Below are positions 46,645 to 55,051 of a stretch of DNA of 64,000 bases, piece by piece; within the stretch, counting starts at the first letter, position 1, and every line of letters starts with the position of its first letter. Where the stretch lies: positions 620,001-684,000 of the forward strand of contig NZ_NPMR01000002.1 of assembly GCF_002245215.1 (NCBI RefSeq), in the 5' to 3' direction. Origin of the DNA: Microbacterium sp. Yaish 1 (lineage in GTDB: Bacteria; Actinomycetota; Actinomycetes; Actinomycetales; Microbacteriaceae). Position numbers and translations under genes: made by a program. The notes under the pieces are model-generated. The model had not been told where the DNA came from. It did not search any database and worked only from the letters and a program-made list of their open reading frames with translations.

Positions 46645-47571
46645 TCAGGAGCGTCCGCGCTTGTCGTCGTCGCCCGGCGGGCGCGACGCGAGGAATCGTT
46701 CGAGTTCGGCGGCCAGCTCATCCGCGCTCGGAAGATCACCCGTATGGATGATGGGCTGCCCGAGAGCCGACGCCGCCATGTAGGAGTCGTACCGTTCCTC
46801 GAGCGTGTGCAGCATCGTCGTCAGCTCTTCGCTGCCCGACACCTGGTCCTCGACCTTCTCGAGATAGTCGCGGTTCTCGTTGCGGAGCGTGTCGCTGTCG
46901 AACACGAGCCCGGTCGCGACGCTGAGGCTGTCGAGGCCCGCGATGGCTGCGGCGGGGTACTCGGTGTCACCGAGGTAGTGGGGCACCAGCAGCGCGAAGC
47001 CCGCGACGCGCGCATCCGCCTCCGCGAGCCGGAGCTCGAGCAGATGTCCCGCCGTGGCGGGGATCTGCGTGCGCGGCTGCCACACGGAGTGAGCCGCGGT
47101 CAGCTCGGATCGGGTACCGCTGACCGTCGCCCCGATGGGACGGGTGTGGGGCACCGGCATGGGAATGGCATGCACCCACGTGATCGAGGCGACCTGCATC
47201 CCCTCGGCCAGCCCCACGACCGTTTCGGCGAAGGCTTCCCAGGCGAAGTCCGGCTCGTAGCCCGCGAGCAGCACGAACGGCTGACCGAGCGAGTCGTGTG
47301 CGAGCGACAGCTCCAGGCGCGGCGCGCGGTAGTCGGTCAGGTGGTCCTCGTCGAAGGTCACGATCGGCCGACGCGCGCGGTAGTCGAACAAGACGTCGTT
47401 GTCGAAGGCGACGATCGTCGTCGGGTCGAGTTCGCCGCGGAAGTACTCCACGATGCGGGACACCGCGCCGCCGGCATCCGTGAATCCGGTCAGCGCGATG
47501 ACGAGCGGCAGCCCCGCGGGGACGGGCGGAGACCCGGCGGCACGTGCGTAGAGCGGTCCGGACAGCGGCAT
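46645..47571 (-). CDS. PAC2-family protein (308 aa)
   Basis: PAC2 proteins in archaea and actinobacteria relate to proteasome-assembly chaperones, though the bacterial role is unproven. The sequence shows LVIALTGFTDAGGAVSRIVEYF near the N-terminus, WHA-type strand SITWVHAIPMPVPHTRP, and VPHYLGDTEYPAAAIAGLDSL, a family hallmark. The C-terminal about 60 residues form charged helices. TAGAGT (47583-47578) is 6 nt before the ATG, predicting a leaderless mRNA. It is divergent from pepA. Confidence 0.9.
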   Translation of the reverse strand: MPLSGPLYARAAGSPPVPAGLPLVIALTGFTDAGGAVSRIVEYFRGELDPTTIVAFDNDVLFDYRARRPIVTFDEDHLTDYRAPRLELSLAHDSLGQPFVLLAGYEPDFAWEAFAETVVGLAEGMQVASITWVHAIPMPVPHTRPIGATVSGTRSELTAAHSVWQPRTQIPATAGHLLELRLAEADARVAGFALLVPHYLGDTEYPAAAIAGLDSLSVATGLVFDSDTLRNENRDYLEKVEDQVSGSEELTTMLHTLEERYDSYMAASALGQPIIHTGDLPSADELAAELERFLASRPPGDDDKRGRS

Positions 47572-47662
47572 GCTCCAACTCTACGAGGCGCATCGCGCCC
47601 CGGAGGCGGCTCGCCCCTCGCTGACAGCGAACGCCGCCGGCTCGCGAACCTAGGATGGGAGG

Positions 47663-49129
47663 ATGCCGTTCCCCGAGATCGCGCACACCAGCGCGCCCGT
47701 CACCGAGTCCGACGCCGACGCCCTGGTCCTCGCTCTGCCACCGCTCGACGAGCAGGCCGACGTCGCCGGGTGGCCGGGCATCACCGAGATGCTGTCCGCC
47801 GTCGGGTTCACCGGCGCCCGCGGGTCGGTGCACCGCGTGTTCCTGCCCGCCGTGTCGTCGACTCCCGTCGTGGTCGTCGGAACCGGAAGCGACCCCGACG
47901 TCCACGCGCTGCGCGATGCCGCCGGCACCGCGGTTCGCGTGACCACCGGGTTCGCCTCCCTCGCCGTCGCCGCTCCGCTCGCGCCCGCCGAGGCGTGGGG
48001 CGCTCTCGCCGAAGGCGCCGTCATGGGCGGGTACCGCTTCGCGGGATACAAGGGCGGCACGCCGAAGTCGCGAGCGGAGCGCGTGACGGTCCACTCGTCC
48101 GCCACTCCTTCCGCCGAGGAGGTCGCCGGCGTCAACGCTCTCGGGCGATCGCTCGCCCTGGTGAAGGATCTGGTCAGCACGCCCGCCGAGTGGCTCTCTC
48201 CCGCCGACCTGGCGGAGCGCGCGGTCGAGGCGGTCGCGGGACTGCCCATCGAGGTCGAGGTGCTCGACGAGGCGGAGCTCGAGCGGCAGGGCTTCGGCGG
48301 AGTGCTCGGTGTCGGGCAGGGCTCGGACCGGCCGCCGCGCGTCGTGCGCGTGGAGTACTCCCCCGCTGACGCCGAGCGCCACGTCGCACTGGTCGGCAAG
48401 GGCATCACGTTCGACACGGGAGGCCTCTCGCTGAAGCCGGCCGCGAGCATGGTCGGGATGAAGTACGACATGGCCGGTGCCGCGACGGTGCTGGCGGTCG
48501 TCCAGGCGGCAGCCGCGCTCGCTCTTCCGGTACGCGTCTCGGCCTGGCTGTGCGTGGCCGACAACATGCCCTCCGGCCGCGCGACGCGTCCGGGTGACGT
48601 GCTCCGGATGCTGGACGGGACGACCGTCGAGGTCCTGAACACCGACGCGGAAGGTCGCCTCGTCCTCGCGGACGGCCTCGTCGCCGCGAGCCGGACGCGA
48701 CCCGACGCGATCGTCGACGTGGCGACCCTGACGGGGGCGATCATCGTCGCGCTCGGAAACCGTCACACCGGCGTCATGGGAGACGATGACGCCGTCGCCG
48801 ACTACCTGGCGGCCGCCGAGCGCGCGGGCGAAGCCGCGTGGCAGCTGCCGTTGCCGGCGCACATGGAGGACGAACTCGACTCCCCCATCGCCGACATGCA
48901 GAACGCGAAGATCGGCGATCCCTCCGGCGGCTCGCTCTTCGCCGGACTGTTCCTCCAGCGCTTCGTCGGTCGCACCGGCGAGGAGGACGACGCGCCCCGC
49001 ATCCCCTGGATCCACCTCGACATCGCGGGGTCCGGCACGACCAAGGCCGCCTTCGGCGGGACCGACAAGGGGCCGACCGCGGCCACCGTCCGCTCGCTCG
49101 TCGAATACCTGCGGGGTTCGCAGCGATGA
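47663..49129 (+). CDS. pepA: Leucyl aminopeptidase (M17)
   Basis: A hexameric two-metal aminopeptidase of peptide turnover. The 488 residues have an N-terminal macro-like domain and a catalytic domain with VGKGITFDTGGLSLKP (Lys and Asp ligands), KYDMAGAA and NTDAEGRLVLADGL (about residues 327-340), the family signature. TAGGAT (47651-47656) lies exactly 6 nt before the ATG, so the mRNA is probably leaderless although GGGAGG occupies the gap. The lpd ATG overlaps its stop by 4 bp (ATGA). Confidence 0.95.
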   Translation: MPFPEIAHTSAPVTESDADALVLALPPLDEQADVAGWPGITEMLSAVGFTGARGSVHRVFLPAVSSTPVVVVGTGSDPDVHALRDAAGTAVRVTTGFASLAVAAPLAPAEAWGALAEGAVMGGYRFAGYKGGTPKSRAERVTVHSSATPSAEEVAGVNALGRSLALVKDLVSTPAEWLSPADLAERAVEAVAGLPIEVEVLDEAELERQGFGGVLGVGQGSDRPPRVVRVEYSPADAERHVALVGKGITFDTGGLSLKPAASMVGMKYDMAGAATVLAVVQAAAALALPVRVSAWLCVADNMPSGRATRPGDVLRMLDGTTVEVLNTDAEGRLVLADGLVAASRTRPDAIVDVATLTGAIIVALGNRHTGVMGDDDAVADYLAAAERAGEAAWQLPLPAHMEDELDSPIADMQNAKIGDPSGGSLFAGLFLQRFVGRTGEEDDAPRIPWIHLDIAGSGTTKAAFGGTDKGPTAATVRSLVEYLRGSQR

Positions 49130-50496
49130 CCGATCACAGCGTCGATCTCGTCGTCCTCGGCGGCGGCAGCGGTGGCTACGCGGCCGCGCTGCGCGCGGCT
49201 GAGCTCGGTTCCTCGGTGGTGCTCATCGAGAAGGACAAGCTCGGGGGAACGTGCCTGCACCGGGGCTGCATCCCCACCAAGGCCCTCCTGCATTCCGCGG
49301 AGGTCGCAGACAGCGTCCGCGGCTCGGAGCACGTCGGCGTCCGGGCCGCGTTCGAGGGGATCGACGTCGCGGGGGTCCATGCGTACCGCGACGGCATCGT
49401 CGCGAAGAAGCACAAGGGTCTCGAGGGTCTCATCGCAGCACGGAAGATCACCGTCGTGCACGGCGAGGGCAGGCTCGAGGCGGACGGCGGCGTGGCCGTG
49501 GGCGACGATCGCTACCGTGGCACCGACGTCGTGCTGGCGACCGGTTCGTACAGCCGCTCGCTGCCGGGACTCGAGCTCGATGACCGGATCATCACGAGCG
49601 AGGGTGCCCTGGCGCTCCCCACCGTGCCGCGGCACGCCGTCATCCTCGGCGGTGGCGTCATCGGCGTCGAGTTCGCGAGCATCTGGCGCTCCTTCGGCGC
49701 GGACGTGACGATCATCGAGGCGCTCGACCGGCTGCTGCCGACCGAGGATGCCGCGATGAGCAAGACGATCGAGCGCGCGTTCCGCAAGCGCGGGATCGAC
49801 GCGCGCACGGGAGTCCGCTTCAGCGCCGCGGAGTCGCACGCGGACGGCGTCCGGGTGTCGCTCGAAGACGGCACCACGCTGGAGGCCGACGTACTGCTCG
49901 TCGCGGTCGGCCGAGGTCCCGCGACGGCGGGCCTCGGCTTCGAGGACGCCGGTGTCGAGCTCGATCGCGGCTTCGTCCGCGTCGACGAGCGGCTGCGCAC
50001 CACGCGCGACCGCGTGTGGGCCGTCGGCGACATCGTCCCCGGCCTGCAGCTCGCCCATCGCAGCTTCCAGCAGGGCATCTTCGTCGCCGAGGAGATCGCG
50101 GGCCTGCGACCCACCGTCGTTCCCGACAGTCTCGTTCCGCGCGTGACCTACAGCAGTCCCGAGGTCGCCTCCGTCGGGCTGACCGAGGAGCAGGCCCGCG
50201 CCGCGCACGGCGACGCGATCGTCGTGCGCGAGTACAACCTCGCCGGAAACGGGAAGAGCGAGATCCTCGGGACGGCCGGACTGGTCAAGATCGTCCGGCG
50301 CCTCGACGGCCCGATCGTCGGGGTGCATCTCGCGGGCGACCGCGTCGGCGAGCTCATCACCGAAGGCCAACTCGCCGTGGGCTGGGAAGCCCACCCCGAG
50401 GACATCGCACCATTCATCCACGCCCATCCGACCCAGAGCGAAGCTCTCGGAGAAGCATTCCTGGCGCTGGCGGGCAAACCGCTGCATGCGCTCTGA
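49126..50496 (+). CDS. lpd: Dihydrolipoyl dehydrogenase (E3)
   Basis: E3 reoxidises dihydrolipoamide of 2-oxoacid dehydrogenases, passing electrons to NAD+. The 456 residues have the FAD motif VVLGGGSGGYAAALRAAEL, the redox disulfide GGTCLHRGCIPTK (about residues 40-52), an NAD motif VILGGGVIGVEFAS and the C-terminal His-Glu in FIHAHPTQSEALGEA. It is translationally coupled to pepA and lies 64 bp before the E2 gene, making an E3-E2 pair. No E1 gene is here; actinobacteria usually carry AceE or the fused OdhA elsewhere. Confidence 0.95.
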   Translation: MTDHSVDLVVLGGGSGGYAAALRAAELGSSVVLIEKDKLGGTCLHRGCIPTKALLHSAEVADSVRGSEHVGVRAAFEGIDVAGVHAYRDGIVAKKHKGLEGLIAARKITVVHGEGRLEADGGVAVGDDRYRGTDVVLATGSYSRSLPGLELDDRIITSEGALALPTVPRHAVILGGGVIGVEFASIWRSFGADVTIIEALDRLLPTEDAAMSKTIERAFRKRGIDARTGVRFSAAESHADGVRVSLEDGTTLEADVLLVAVGRGPATAGLGFEDAGVELDRGFVRVDERLRTTRDRVWAVGDIVPGLQLAHRSFQQGIFVAEEIAGLRPTVVPDSLVPRVTYSSPEVASVGLTEEQARAAHGDAIVVREYNLAGNGKSEILGTAGLVKIVRRLDGPIVGVHLAGDRVGELITEGQLAVGWEAHPEDIAPFIHAHPTQSEALGEAFLALAGKPLHAL

Positions 50497-50560
50497 CCGG
50501 TCGACCGATGCAGATCAGTAAGCTAGAAGGACATCGGCATTTCTTGAAGGAGACAGATTC

Positions 50561-52288
50561 ATGAGCACTTCCGTGGTCCTCCCCGCGCTCGGAGAGAGCG
50601 TCACCGAGGGAACGGTCACCCGCTGGCTCAAGAAGGTCGGTGACACCATCCAGGAAGACGAGGGTCTTCTCGAGATCTCCACCGACAAGGTGGACACCGA
50701 GATTCCGTCGCCCGTGAGCGGCGTCATCGAAGAGATCCTCGTGCAGGAGGACGAGACCGTCGAGGTCGGCGCCGTCCTGGCGAAGATCGGCGATGGCTCG
50801 GGAGCGCCCTCCAGCGACGCCCCCACCGAGCAGGCGCCGGCCGAAGAGGCCCCCGCCCCCGCGCAGGAGGCTCCCGCCGCCGAGGCGCCCGCGGAGTCCG
50901 CACCGCAGCAGTCCGCGCCCGCCCCGGCAGCGTCCGGCGATGCGAAGGATGTCGTCCTCCCCGAGCTCGGCGAGAGCGTCACCGAGGGAACCGTCACCCG
51001 CTGGCTCAAGCAGATCGGCGACGACGTCGCGGTCGACGAGCCGCTCCTCGAGATCTCGACCGACAAGGTCGACACCGAGATCCCCGCTCCCTTCGCCGGC
51101 ACGCTCGTCGAGATCCTCGTCCAGGAGGACGAGACCGTCGAGGTCGGCTCCGCTCTCGCCCGCATCGGCTCGGGTGCCCCCGCTCCGGCCGCCGAGGCGC
51201 CCGCCGCTCCCGAGCCCGCCGACGAGAAGCCGGCCGCACCGGCCGAGGCCCCCGCCCAGCAGCCCGCTCCCGCTCCGACGCAGCAGGCCGCCCCCGCTCA
51301 GCAGGCCGCTCCCGCTCCCGCGCAGCAGACCGCTCCCGCCGCTGCACCGGCCGCACAGCCTGCGCCCGCAGCCGACAACGACGGCGTCACGTACGTGACC
51401 CCGCTCGTGCGCCGCCTCGCGCAGCAGCAGGGTGTCGACCTCTCGTCGATCAAGGGCAGCGGCGTCGGCGGTCGCATCCGCAAGGAGGACGTCCTCAAGG
51501 CCGCGGAAGCCGCGTCGGCGAAGCCCGCCGCAGCGGAGGCACCCGCCGCGCCCGCTCAGGTCGAGGTCTCGGAGCTCCGCGGCACGCGCGCACCGATGTC
51601 GCGCCTGCGCAAGGTGCTCGCCAAGCGCGCCGTCGAGTCGATGCAGCAGACCGCTCAGCTGACGACCGTCGTCGAGGTGGACGTCACCAAGCTGTCGGCG
51701 TTCCGCGACAAGGTGAAGGTCGACTTCAACGAGAAGACCGGGGCCAAGCTGTCGTTCCTGCCGTTCTTCGCTCTCGCAGCGGCCGAGGCGCTCCAGACCT
51801 TCCCGATCGTGAACTCGACGGTCGACGGCGAAGAGATCGTCTACCCGGCCACCGAGAACATCTCGATCGCGGTCGACACCGAGCGCGGTCTGCTCACGCC
51901 CGTGCTGCGTGACGCCGGTTCCAAGAACCTGGCCCAGATCGCACAGGACATCGCCGACCTCGCCGCACGCACGCGTGACAACAAGCTGAAGCCCGACGAG
52001 CTCGCCGGCGGCACGTTCACGATCACCAACACCGGTTCGCGCGGCGCGCTCTTCGACACCCCCGTGGTGTTCCTCCCGCAGTCGGCCATCCTCGGCACCG
52101 GCATCGTCTACAAGCGCCCCGGCGTCGTGACGGTGGACGGCAAGGACGCGATCTCGGTGCGCTCGTACGTGTACCTCGCGCTCTCGTACGACCACCGCAC
52201 GATCGACGGCGCCGACGCGGCGCGCTTCCTGAGCGCCATGAAGGCACGCCTCGAGGGTGCTCAGTTCGAGGGGAACCTCGGCTACTGA
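50561..52288 (+). CDS. sucB: 2-oxoacid dehydrogenase E2, dihydrolipoamide acyltransferase with two lipoyl domains
   Basis: The 575 residues contain lipoyl domains at about 1-80 and 128-206, with lipoylated Lys43 and Lys169 in EISTDKVDTE. Ala/Pro-rich linkers follow, then a peripheral-subunit-binding domain (about 267-303, VTPLVRRLAQQQGVD) and the acyltransferase domain with SYDHRTIDGADAARF. Automatic naming is SucB, but in actinobacteria such E2s serve the pyruvate dehydrogenase complex and may be shared with 2-oxoglutarate dehydrogenase. GAAGGAGA precedes the ATG and TAAGCT near 50519 is a possible -10. Confidence 0.93.
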   Translation: MSTSVVLPALGESVTEGTVTRWLKKVGDTIQEDEGLLEISTDKVDTEIPSPVSGVIEEILVQEDETVEVGAVLAKIGDGSGAPSSDAPTEQAPAEEAPAPAQEAPAAEAPAESAPQQSAPAPAASGDAKDVVLPELGESVTEGTVTRWLKQIGDDVAVDEPLLEISTDKVDTEIPAPFAGTLVEILVQEDETVEVGSALARIGSGAPAPAAEAPAAPEPADEKPAAPAEAPAQQPAPAPTQQAAPAQQAAPAPAQQTAPAAAPAAQPAPAADNDGVTYVTPLVRRLAQQQGVDLSSIKGSGVGGRIRKEDVLKAAEAASAKPAAAEAPAAPAQVEVSELRGTRAPMSRLRKVLAKRAVESMQQTAQLTTVVEVDVTKLSAFRDKVKVDFNEKTGAKLSFLPFFALAAAEALQTFPIVNSTVDGEEIVYPATENISIAVDTERGLLTPVLRDAGSKNLAQIAQDIADLAARTRDNKLKPDELAGGTFTITNTGSRGALFDTPVVFLPQSAILGTGIVYKRPGVVTVDGKDAISVRSYVYLALSYDHRTIDGADAARFLSAMKARLEGAQFEGNLGY

Positions 52289-52305
52289 TCAGCTGAGCCA
52301 CCGCA

Positions 52306-53625
52306 TCACGGCTGGTCCGCGACGTCGTACACGTCGCGGACCAGCCGTTTCTCGTCTTCGGTGACGACCACGACGATCTGAGACGGGCGCGCTCCGGAGG
52401 GGTCGTCGACGCGCACCACCTCCACGCCGCCCAGGTCGTCGAGCAGGCGCACCTCGCGCGGTGCACCGGCAGTCGCGATGCCCTCCGGCAGCGCGGCATC
52501 CGGTCGCTCGAGAAGCACGGTGCGGCACGCCGGATCGGCGGTACGCCAGCAGTCCGCGAGTTCGTCGACGACCCGGAGGGCGGGGTCGGTCGGTGGTGTT
52601 TCAGCACCTGACGACGGCGACGAACGATCGTCCCCCGGGGAGTCCCTGACGCCCGACGGAGACGGGGAGCGGGCTTCCGCCCGGGGCCCCTCCTCCGTTT
52701 CCGAGGCCGGCACGTCCGGGGCGGATCCTTCGTCGCCGTCCGCGCCGTACGGGAGGGAGAGACCGATGGCGAGGGTCGCCCCGACCGCGGCCAGCGCGAC
52801 CCACATCACGCGTCGCCGGCCGGCCGGCGGGGCCTCGCCACTCCGCTCGGATCGGCGTCGTCGCTGCCGCGGGAGAAGACCAGCCGCGTGCTGCAGCGAC
52901 GCACGGGCCGCGGCGATCGTGGTGCTCACGCGCCCCATCAGCTCGCGGTCGAGGAGCCCCGCCGCCGCGCTTCGCGCCACGATCACGGCATCCGTCGCGG
53001 GGCGTTCGCCGGCAGCACTACCCGAAGGGTGATGAAGCCCCGCCGGCACGATGACGAACGGCTCCGGGGAGGCCACCGCGAACAGCTCGTCTTCGAGACC
53101 GGGCGTCGCGAACGGCAGTGTGACCCGGTCGGCCAGGGCGTCGCCGACCCGCTGGCGGATATCGGGGGACAGCGCCGCGTCGGGGATGCGACTGAGCACG
53201 GCCCGCGACGACGTCTCCCATCCCCGAGCTCCCGTGGGGACGAGCACAGGGCGCCCATCGCTCGTCGACCACCACTCCCCTGTGCGCCATTCCGACTGCG
53301 CCGCATCCACCGCCCCGCGCAGGACGCTGACGACGAGGGTCACCGCTTGACCTGATGTGAGGTCGAACGCGCTGTCTCCGCCGCACAGACGCGCCCGGAG
53401 CAGCGGCAGGATCACGAGCGTCTCGTCCGCGACCCGATCGACGTCGTCGGGAGCGAGAAGGTGACCGTCGGGGCGCGCCGACCACACCTCGCGAGGCAGG
53501 CGCGCCGCGGCGACCCGGTAGGCGGCGCCTTCGGGCGACGCCAGGATCTCACCGGGGAAGGGTGCCTCAGGGGGTGCCACACGCCGCAGCGGCGCGGGGA
53601 CATCGGCGGACGGCGTGCGATTCAT
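52306..53625 (-). CDS. Unrecognised single-pass membrane protein (439 aa)
   Basis: Residues 1-about 270 are a soluble, probably cytosolic domain with VLSRIPDAALSPDIRQRVGDAL. One transmembrane helix follows (about 272-292, MWVALAAVGATLAIGLSLPY), then a Glu/Ser/Pro-rich linker and an outer domain with two Cys (ELADCWRTADPACRTVL) near residue 360. The layout resembles receptor-like sensors, but I see no kinase or enzyme motif and recognise no family. It occupies the place where lipB and lipA usually lie between E2 and DUF4191. Its last codons are embedded in a strong hairpin. Confidence 0.78.
   Translation of the reverse strand: MNRTPSADVPAPLRRVAPPEAPFPGEILASPEGAAYRVAAARLPREVWSARPDGHLLAPDDVDRVADETLVILPLLRARLCGGDSAFDLTSGQAVTLVVSVLRGAVDAAQSEWRTGEWWSTSDGRPVLVPTGARGWETSSRAVLSRIPDAALSPDIRQRVGDALADRVTLPFATPGLEDELFAVASPEPFVIVPAGLHHPSGSAAGERPATDAVIVARSAAAGLLDRELMGRVSTTIAAARASLQHAAGLLPRQRRRRSERSGEAPPAGRRRVMWVALAAVGATLAIGLSLPYGADGDEGSAPDVPASETEEGPRAEARSPSPSGVRDSPGDDRSSPSSGAETPPTDPALRVVDELADCWRTADPACRTVLLERPDAALPEGIATAGAPREVRLLDDLGGVEVVRVDDPSGARPSQIVVVVTEDEKRLVRDVYDVADQP
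52310..52346. terminator. Rho-independent terminator after the E2 gene
   Basis: Arms 52310-52325 and 52331-52346 pair perfectly over 16 bp around a 5-nt loop and are followed by GTTTCTC on the plus strand. It ends the pepA-lpd-sucB operon. It also encodes the last residues of the convergent 439-aa protein. Confidence 0.8.
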
Positions 53626-53745
53626 CGTCCCAGTGTCGCCCCCGCTCGTCCCGCTCTCTCCCGCTTCGAGTCGGTGTGTGCACAGTCACCGGCCAGGGGC
53701 GGTTGTGGAGGCGGAACGACGCGGCCGAAAAGGTAGGCTGTGAGC

Positions 53746-54456
53746 ATGTCGTCCCGCAGCACCGCACCCGAGAAGCGCCCCGGATTCTTCTCCCAGCTCC
53801 GCTCCCTCTTCACCTTCACGAAGGAGTACTACAGCTGGCTGCCGTGGCTGCTCATCGGCATCGTGGTGGCCGGTGCGGGCCTCGGCGTCCTCGTCGGCTT
53901 CCTCGTTCCGCCGGGCGCCATCTGGAGCGTCATCCTCTGGGGTGTCACGGGCCTGCTCTTCGGCATCCTCGGCGCGATGATCACGATGACGCGTCTGGCC
54001 ACGCGGGCCATGTACAAGCGCATCGACGGGATGCCCGGTGCGACCGGACACATCATCTCGACCAACCTGGGCCGCAAGTGGCAGGCCTCGGAGATGCCGG
54101 TCGGCGTCAACCCGAAGACGCAAGAGGCCGTCTACCGCGCAGTGGGCCGCGGCGGCGTCGTCATCATCGGCGAGGGAGCCCGCGGGCGTCTGACGCGACT
54201 GATCAACGACGAGCGCAGCAAGGTCAAGCGCGTCGCTTCGGGTGTTCCGATCCACGTCTTCTACGTCGGCCACGGCGAGGACGAGGTGCCCATCGCCAAG
54301 CTCGCCCCGACCATCAAGGCTCTGCCGAAGGCGATCGACCGCACCACGATGGCAGCCGTCATCAAGCGCATCGAGTCGGTCTCGCAGTCGGTGACGTCGC
54401 TGCCGATCCCCAAGGGTGTCGACCCGATGAAGGCTCGCGCTCAGCGACCCCGCTGA
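53746..54456 (+). CDS. DUF4191-family membrane protein (236 aa)
   Basis: An actinobacterial family (mycobacterial Rv2219 type) of unknown function. Two transmembrane helices lie at about residues 30-55 and 60-80 (WLPWLLIGIVVAGAGLGVLV and WSVILWGVTGLLFGILGAM). A basic cytosolic domain follows with QASEMPVGVNPKTQEAVYR and GRGGVVIIGEG. GTG 53740 would add two residues, but TAGGCT (53734-53739) sits exactly 6 nt before ATG 53746, favouring a leaderless start there. The order DUF4191-RDD-glnA is conserved in actinobacteria. Confidence 0.9.
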   Translation: MSSRSTAPEKRPGFFSQLRSLFTFTKEYYSWLPWLLIGIVVAGAGLGVLVGFLVPPGAIWSVILWGVTGLLFGILGAMITMTRLATRAMYKRIDGMPGATGHIISTNLGRKWQASEMPVGVNPKTQEAVYRAVGRGGVVIIGEGARGRLTRLINDERSKVKRVASGVPIHVFYVGHGEDEVPIAKLAPTIKALPKAIDRTTMAAVIKRIESVSQSVTSLPIPKGVDPMKARAQRPR

Positions 54457-54459
54457 TCC

Positions 54460-54489
54460 GTCTGAGGGCGCGGCCCCGCGCCCTCAGAC
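54460..54489. terminator. Bidirectional hairpin between DUF4191 and RDD genes
   Basis: Arms 54460-54473 and 54476-54489 pair perfectly over 14 bp with only 2 nt between, so the top pairs probably open to form the loop. The right arm contains the RDD stop codon. It has no T tract. Confidence 0.68.
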
Positions 54490-54918
54490 GCGGACGAGGA
54501 TCGTGCCCGCGGCCTTGTCGTGGAGCCCACGCTGATCGGGATCGAACACCACGGCGGGGATGACCAGGATGAGGAGCAGCGTCCGGACGATCGGACGCCA
54601 GAGGCCCGTCCAGCCCCCGTGCAGAAGCTCGAGGCGCAAGCCGACGATACGGTGACCCGGGCTTCCCCCGATGAGCGGGATGAAGATGACCTGGAGCGCC
54701 GCGAAGACCGTGATCGGCGCGAACTGCGTCACCCCGGCCTCACCCGGAAGAGCGAACTGGTTGAACCCGAGGAACGCGGTCGCGAGCAGGGTCGCCGCCG
54801 CGTAGTCGATCACGAGCGCCGCGAGCCGCCGTCCCAGGCGGCCGACGCTGCCGGGCCCGTCCTCGGGACGCCCCAGCCGCTCGCCGGGATAGGTGTTCTC
54901 GCGCAGGGATTCGGGCAC
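54484..54918 (-). CDS. RDD-family membrane protein (144 aa)
   Basis: RDD proteins are small integral membrane proteins with three helices, some with ion-exchange roles. The motif appears as GRRLAALVIDYAAATLL (Arg near the start and Asp in helix 1). IFIPLIGGSPGHRIVGLRLE carries the conserved GHRIVGL block and VFDPDQRGLHDKAAGT is the typical C-terminus. The start is GTG at 54918; TAGGCT (54930-54925) lies 6 nt upstream, predicting a leaderless mRNA. It is divergent from glnA, with the GlnR box between them. Confidence 0.9.
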   Translation of the reverse strand: MPESLRENTYPGERLGRPEDGPGSVGRLGRRLAALVIDYAAATLLATAFLGFNQFALPGEAGVTQFAPITVFAALQVIFIPLIGGSPGHRIVGLRLELLHGGWTGLWRPIVRTLLLILVIPAVVFDPDQRGLHDKAAGTILVRV

Positions 54919-54945
54919 CCGTCCAGCCTAAACGGGGCCGGCCGC

Positions 54946-54972
54946 GTAACATCCCGGAAACATCCGAGATAC
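54946..54972 (+). promoter_or_regulatory. GlnR-type operator upstream of glnA
   Basis: GTAAC-ATCCCG-GAAAC exactly fits the GlnR box, and a third half-site GATAC follows after another 6 bp, giving half-sites at 11-bp spacing. With TAGGTT (54994-54999) as the glnA -10, the box is centred near -47, fitting activation. It also sits upstream of the RDD gene. Confidence 0.82.
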
Positions 54973-55051
54973 TGCCGGGCAACTGGATGCCGATAGGTTC
55001 GAAGAGGTCTGGATGACTCCAGGCTGTTCCTCACCCGATCTTGGAGACTCC

